From CBDCFL01 sp050300875 (lineage in GTDB: Bacteria; Pseudomonadota; Alphaproteobacteria; Rhodobacterales; Rhodobacteraceae), in NCBI GenBank assembly GCA_050300875.1, contig JBNKYL010000077.1, positions 1-18,748 of the forward strand: a stretch of 18,748 nucleotides of DNA, in the 5' to 3' direction. Of this stretch, positions 15,842-18,748 are shown piece by piece; the first letter of the stretch is position 1; each line of letters begins with the position of its first letter. Under the pieces are notes generated by a model. It searched no databases. It saw only the letters and a program-made list of their open reading frames with translations, and was not told where the DNA came from. Both the position numbers and the translations under genes were made by a program.

Positions 15842-15868
15842 GGTGGGTAGGCGACCAGCCGCCCCACC
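15842..15868. other. GC-rich hairpin in the ilvH-nrdJ gap
   Basis: GGTGGG (15842-15847) and CCCACC (15863-15868) pair around an inner GGC/GCC pairing (15850-15852 with 15858-15860). No U-run follows. It is the middle of three hairpins in the 223-base convergent gap. The rest of the gap shows no gene. Confidence 0.4.
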
Positions 15869-15905
15869 CTGTCCGTCCCGATCACTTGTCCAAGCAATCG
15901 GCTCA

Positions 15906-15931
15906 GGCTGATCTTCTTGCGAAGATCAGCC
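15906..15931 (-). terminator. Perfect 11-bp hairpin just after nrdJ
   Basis: GGCTGATCTTC (15906-15916), loop TTGC, GAAGATCAGCC (15921-15931) is a perfect stem nine bases beyond the nrdJ stop. It lacks a U-run on either strand, so it may work as an mRNA 3'-end protector with real termination at the U-rich hairpin at 15721-15748. Confidence 0.55.
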
Positions 15932-15939
15932 CAGTTCCG

Positions 15940-18748
15940 TCAGCTACACCCGCTTGTTCCCCCGCAGGTATTGCACTTCATGCAGGTGCCATTGCGCACC
16001 AGCGTGTAATTGCCGCATTCGCCGCAAGGATCGCCCTCGTAGCCCTGCATCTTGGCCTTGGTGCGGGCGTCCATTTCCTTGACCGCGCCACCATCATAGC
16101 TGGCCTTGACCTCGGAATACCCGGTTGCCACGGCGGCGGCCGCCGTTTCCGGCACCAACGTCTGCAAGGCCGCCGTCGCGTCGGACCCGGCCAGCGCCGT
16201 CGCCCCCATGCCACCCTGCAACACCCGCAATTCCTGCGGCACGCGATTGCGCAGATAACCCGTGGATGCCACCTGGCGCAGCACCTCAACGGCCGAGTTC
16301 CCGCCGGATCCCGGCACCTCGGTGAAGTTGCGCTTGCCCTCTGCCTCGCCACGGCCCATCGCATCGAAGCTTTCGCCTTCGGGCTTCACATGGGCCAGAT
16401 CGGTGCGGTCCAGATAGGATACGGCCAATTCGCGGAAGATGTAGTCAAGGATCGAGGTCGCATTCTTGATCGTCTCGTTACCCTGCACCATGCCCGCCGG
16501 TTCGAACCGGGTGAAGGTGAAGGCATCGACAAACTCCTCCAGCGGCACGCCATATTGCAGGCCGACCGACACGGCGATTGCGAAATTGTTCATCATCGCC
16601 CGGAAGCCAGCGCCTTCCTTGTGCATGTCGATGAAGATCTCGCCCAGCTTGCCATCCTTGTATTCGCCGGTGCGCAGGTAAACCTTGTGCCCGCCGACAA
16701 TGGCTTTCTGGGTGTAGCCACGACGCCGTTCCGGCATCTTTTCGCGGTGGCTCTTGATGATCTCCTTGACGACCACCTTTTCGACGATCTTCTCGGCCAG
16801 CATCGCCGCCTTTTCCTGGGCCGATCCGGTCGCCAGGATTTCTTCGGCTTCCTCGTCATCCTCGATCAGCGCAGCCGCCAGCGGCTGGCTCAGCTTGGAC
16901 CCGTCACGATAAAGCGCGTTGGCCTTGATGCCCTTGGACCAACTGCGGTCATAGGCTTCGAGACAGTCCTCGATCGTCGCCGAATTCGGCATGTTGATCG
17001 TCTTGGAAATCGCGCCCGAAATGAACGACTGCGCTGCCGCCATCATGTCGATATGGCTATTAACGCTAAGGAACCGCTTGCCTTTCTTGCCGCAGGGGTT
17101 GGCGCAATCGAAGATCGACAGGTGTTCGTCCTTCAGATGCGGCGCGCCTTCCAGTGTCATCGTCCCGCAAACATGGTCATTGGCGGCCTCGATATCCTTG
17201 CGGCTAAAGCCAAGATGCCGCAGCAGGTCGAAAGACGGGTCGTTCAGCTTGGCCGCCGGGATGCCCAGCGTGCCGGTGCAGAACTCTTCGCCCAGCGTCC
17301 ACTGGTTGAACACGAACCGGATGTCGAATGCCGATGGAAGCGCTGCTTCGATCTTGTCGATCTCGGCCTGCCCGAACCCATGCCCGATCAGCGAGGTGTG
17401 GTTGATCCCCGCCGCATTGCCCAGCGTGCCGTGACCGACCGCATAGGAAATGATCTCTTCGATCTGCGCAGACCCGTAGCCCAGCTTTTCCAGTGCCGCA
17501 GGCACCGACTGGTTGATGATCTTGAAATAGCCGCCCCCGGCCAGTTTCTTGAACTTCACCAGCGCGAAGTCGGGTTCGATCCCCGTGGTGTCGCAATCCA
17601 TGACCAGTCCGATCGTGCCCGTTGGCGCGATCACCGAGGTCTGCGCATTGCGATAACCAAACTCCTGACCCAGCCACAGCGCTTCATCCCAGGCTGCCTG
17701 CGCCAGTTCCACCAGACGCGGGTCCGGGCAATTGGCGTGGTCCAAGGCCACCGGCTTCACTTCCAGCCCTTCGTAACCATCGGTATTGCCATAGGCCGCA
17801 TTGCGATGGTTGCGGATGACCCGCAGCATGTGCTCGGCGTTCTTTTCATATTTCGAAAACGCGCCCAGCTCTTTGGCCATCTCGGCACTGGTGGCATAGG
17901 CCACACCAGTCATGATCGCCGTCAGCGCACCGCCCAGGGCGCGACCTTCGTCGCTGTCATAGCCAAGGCCCATGTTCATCAGCAGACCGCCGATATTGGC
18001 ATAGCCCAGTCCCAGCGTGCGGAAGTCATAGGACAGCTGCGCGATTTCCTTGGACGGGAACTGCGCCATGGTGACCGAGATTTCCAGCGTCAGCGTCCAA
18101 AGACGCGTGGCGTGCATGTAGTCTTCGGCCTGGAACTGCCCGTCTTCCAGGAAGGTCAGCAGGTTCATGGACGCCAGGTTACAGGCAGTGTCATCCAGGA
18201 ACATGTATTCCGAACAGGGGTTTGACCCGCGAATTTCACCGTCTTCCGGGCAAGTGTGCCAGGCATTGACGGTATCGTGGAACTGGATCCCCGGATCGGC
18301 ACAGGCCCAGGCCGCATGGCCGACCTGATCCCAAAGCTCCCGCGCCTTGATTGTCTTGGCCACCTTGCCATCAGTGCGGCGGATCAGTTCCCAATCGGCG
18401 TCTTCGCGCACCGCTTTCAGGAAAGCATCCGTGACCCGCACCGAGTTGTTCGAGTTCTGGCCCGAAACGGTGGCATAGGCTTCACTGTCCCAATCCGTGT
18501 CATAGGTCGGAAACTCGATGCTGGTGTAACCCTGCCGGGCATAGTCCAGCACACGCTTGACATAGGTTTCCGGGATCGCGGTCTTCTTCGCCGCACGGAT
18601 CGCATCTTTCAGCGCGGTATTCTGCGTCGGATCAAAGGCCCCCTCTTCCGTGCCGTCCCAGGCGCGGATCGCGCCAAAGATCTCGTTCAGCTGGCGTTCG
18701 TGCATTTTGGACCCGGCCACCAACGATGCGACCTTCTGTTCCTCGATG
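15940..18748 (-). CDS. nrdJ: Vitamin B12-dependent ribonucleotide reductase, class II (N-terminus outside window)
   Basis: An open frame of about 935 residues enters from the right edge (first visible residues IEEQKVASLVAGSK) and ends at TGA 15940. It is the adenosylcobalamin-dependent class II reductase that converts ribonucleotides to deoxyribonucleotides under any oxygen condition. The active-site block RGSNPCSEYMFLDDTACN carries the thiyl-radical cysteine (codon 18214-18216) and the adjacent catalytic glutamate. Other family segments are NIGGLLMNMGLGYDSDEGR, APTGTIGLVMDCDTTGIEPD, ANDHVCGTMTLEGAPHL and a TSCPD-type domain (GKLGEIFIDMHKEGAGFRAMMNN). The C-terminal tail CGECGNYTLVRNGTCMKCNTC has paired cysteines, as in zinc-ribbon/redox tails of the long alphaproteobacterial NrdJ (about 1200 residues). 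About 250 residues are missing. Any cobalamin riboswitch would lie beyond the window. It is convergent with the ilv operon. Confidence 0.96.
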   Translation of the reverse strand, partial: IEEQKVASLVAGSKMHERQLNEIFGAIRAWDGTEEGAFDPTQNTALKDAIRAAKKTAIPETYVKRVLDYARQGYTSIEFPTYDTDWDSEAYATVSGQNSNNSVRVTDAFLKAVREDADWELIRRTDGKVAKTIKARELWDQVGHAAWACADPGIQFHDTVNAWHTCPEDGEIRGSNPCSEYMFLDDTACNLASMNLLTFLEDGQFQAEDYMHATRLWTLTLEISVTMAQFPSKEIAQLSYDFRTLGLGYANIGGLLMNMGLGYDSDEGRALGGALTAIMTGVAYATSAEMAKELGAFSKYEKNAEHMLRVIRNHRNAAYGNTDGYEGLEVKPVALDHANCPDPRLVELAQAAWDEALWLGQEFGYRNAQTSVIAPTGTIGLVMDCDTTGIEPDFALVKFKKLAGGGYFKIINQSVPAALEKLGYGSAQIEEIISYAVGHGTLGNAAGINHTSLIGHGFGQAEIDKIEAALPSAFDIRFVFNQWTLGEEFCTGTLGIPAAKLNDPSFDLLRHLGFSRKDIEAANDHVCGTMTLEGAPHLKDEHLSIFDCANPCGKKGKRFLSVNSHIDMMAAAQSFISGAISKTINMPNSATIEDCLEAYDRSWSKGIKANALYRDGSKLSQPLAAALIEDDEEAEEILATGSAQEKAAMLAEKIVEKVVVKEIIKSHREKMPERRRGYTQKAIVGGHKVYLRTGEYKDGKLGEIFIDMHKEGAGFRAMMNNFAIAVSVGLQYGVPLEEFVDAFTFTRFEPAGMVQGNETIKNATSILDYIFRELAVSYLDRTDLAHVKPEGESFDAMGRGEAEGKRNFTEVPGSGGNSAVEVLRQVASTGYLRNRVPQELRVLQGGMGATALAGSDATAALQTLVPETAAAAVATGYSEVKASYDGGAVKEMDARTKAKMQGYEGDPCGECGNYTLVRNGTCMKCNTCGGTSGCS

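Noticed and set aside
15835..18225. Long plus-strand open frame (796 codons) opposite nrdJ
   Set aside because: It is antisense to a clearly recognised gene. Its His/Arg/Gln-rich composition is that of a mirror frame in GC-rich DNA, and it has no recognisable domain or convincing ribosome site.

Overview
The window looks like a chromosomal segment of a marine Rhodobacterales (Roseobacter-group) alphaproteobacterium. The signs are a GC-rich coding bias, a CckA-type cell-cycle kinase, a class II (B12-dependent) ribonucleotide reductase, a tripartite TRAP carboxylate transporter and an ilv operon with an attenuator. I see no phage, insertion sequence, CRISPR array, rRNA or tRNA. Taxonomy is inferred from protein character, not from a search.

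Layout. 1-1962 (minus): C-terminally truncated hybrid histidine kinase CckA, with a possible CtrA site upstream. 2095-4703 (minus): guaB followed by an RsmB/NOP-family RNA m5C methyltransferase whose GTG start shares one base with the guaB stop. 4805-5749 (minus): a TDT/TehA-like membrane transporter, divergent from glk (glucokinase, 5884-6852, plus). 7043-11483 (minus): a TRAP operon in the order dctP (TakP-like binding protein), dctQ, dctM. It has unusually large permease subunits, two hairpins between dctP and dctQ, and a clear palindrome upstream. 11484-11982 is the divergent control region. 11855-15716 (plus): the ilv operon, made of a 15-codon Val-rich leader peptide, a transcription attenuator, the acetolactate synthase large subunit gene (interrupted by an in-frame TAG), an arylsulfotransferase-like gene and ilvH. 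15940-18748 (minus): nrdJ, cut by the window edge and convergent with the ilv operon.

How the parts work together. The leader peptide and attenuator should couple transcription of the acetolactate synthase genes to charged branched-chain aminoacyl-tRNA supply, while IlvH gives allosteric valine feedback. The most surprising point is that the large subunit gene carries a single premature TAG at codon 132 while the rest of the reading frame is open and conserved. An unrelated secreted or membrane-anchored arylsulfotransferase-like gene also sits between the two subunit genes. The TRAP operon probably imports a small 2-oxo or hydroxy acid. The hairpins between binding protein and permeases suggest differential expression, and the upstream palindrome suggests a dedicated regulator. 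I did not find a wholly new multi-gene system. The best leads are the interrupted ilvI, the ilvI-arylsulfotransferase-ilvH arrangement and the oversized TRAP permease.
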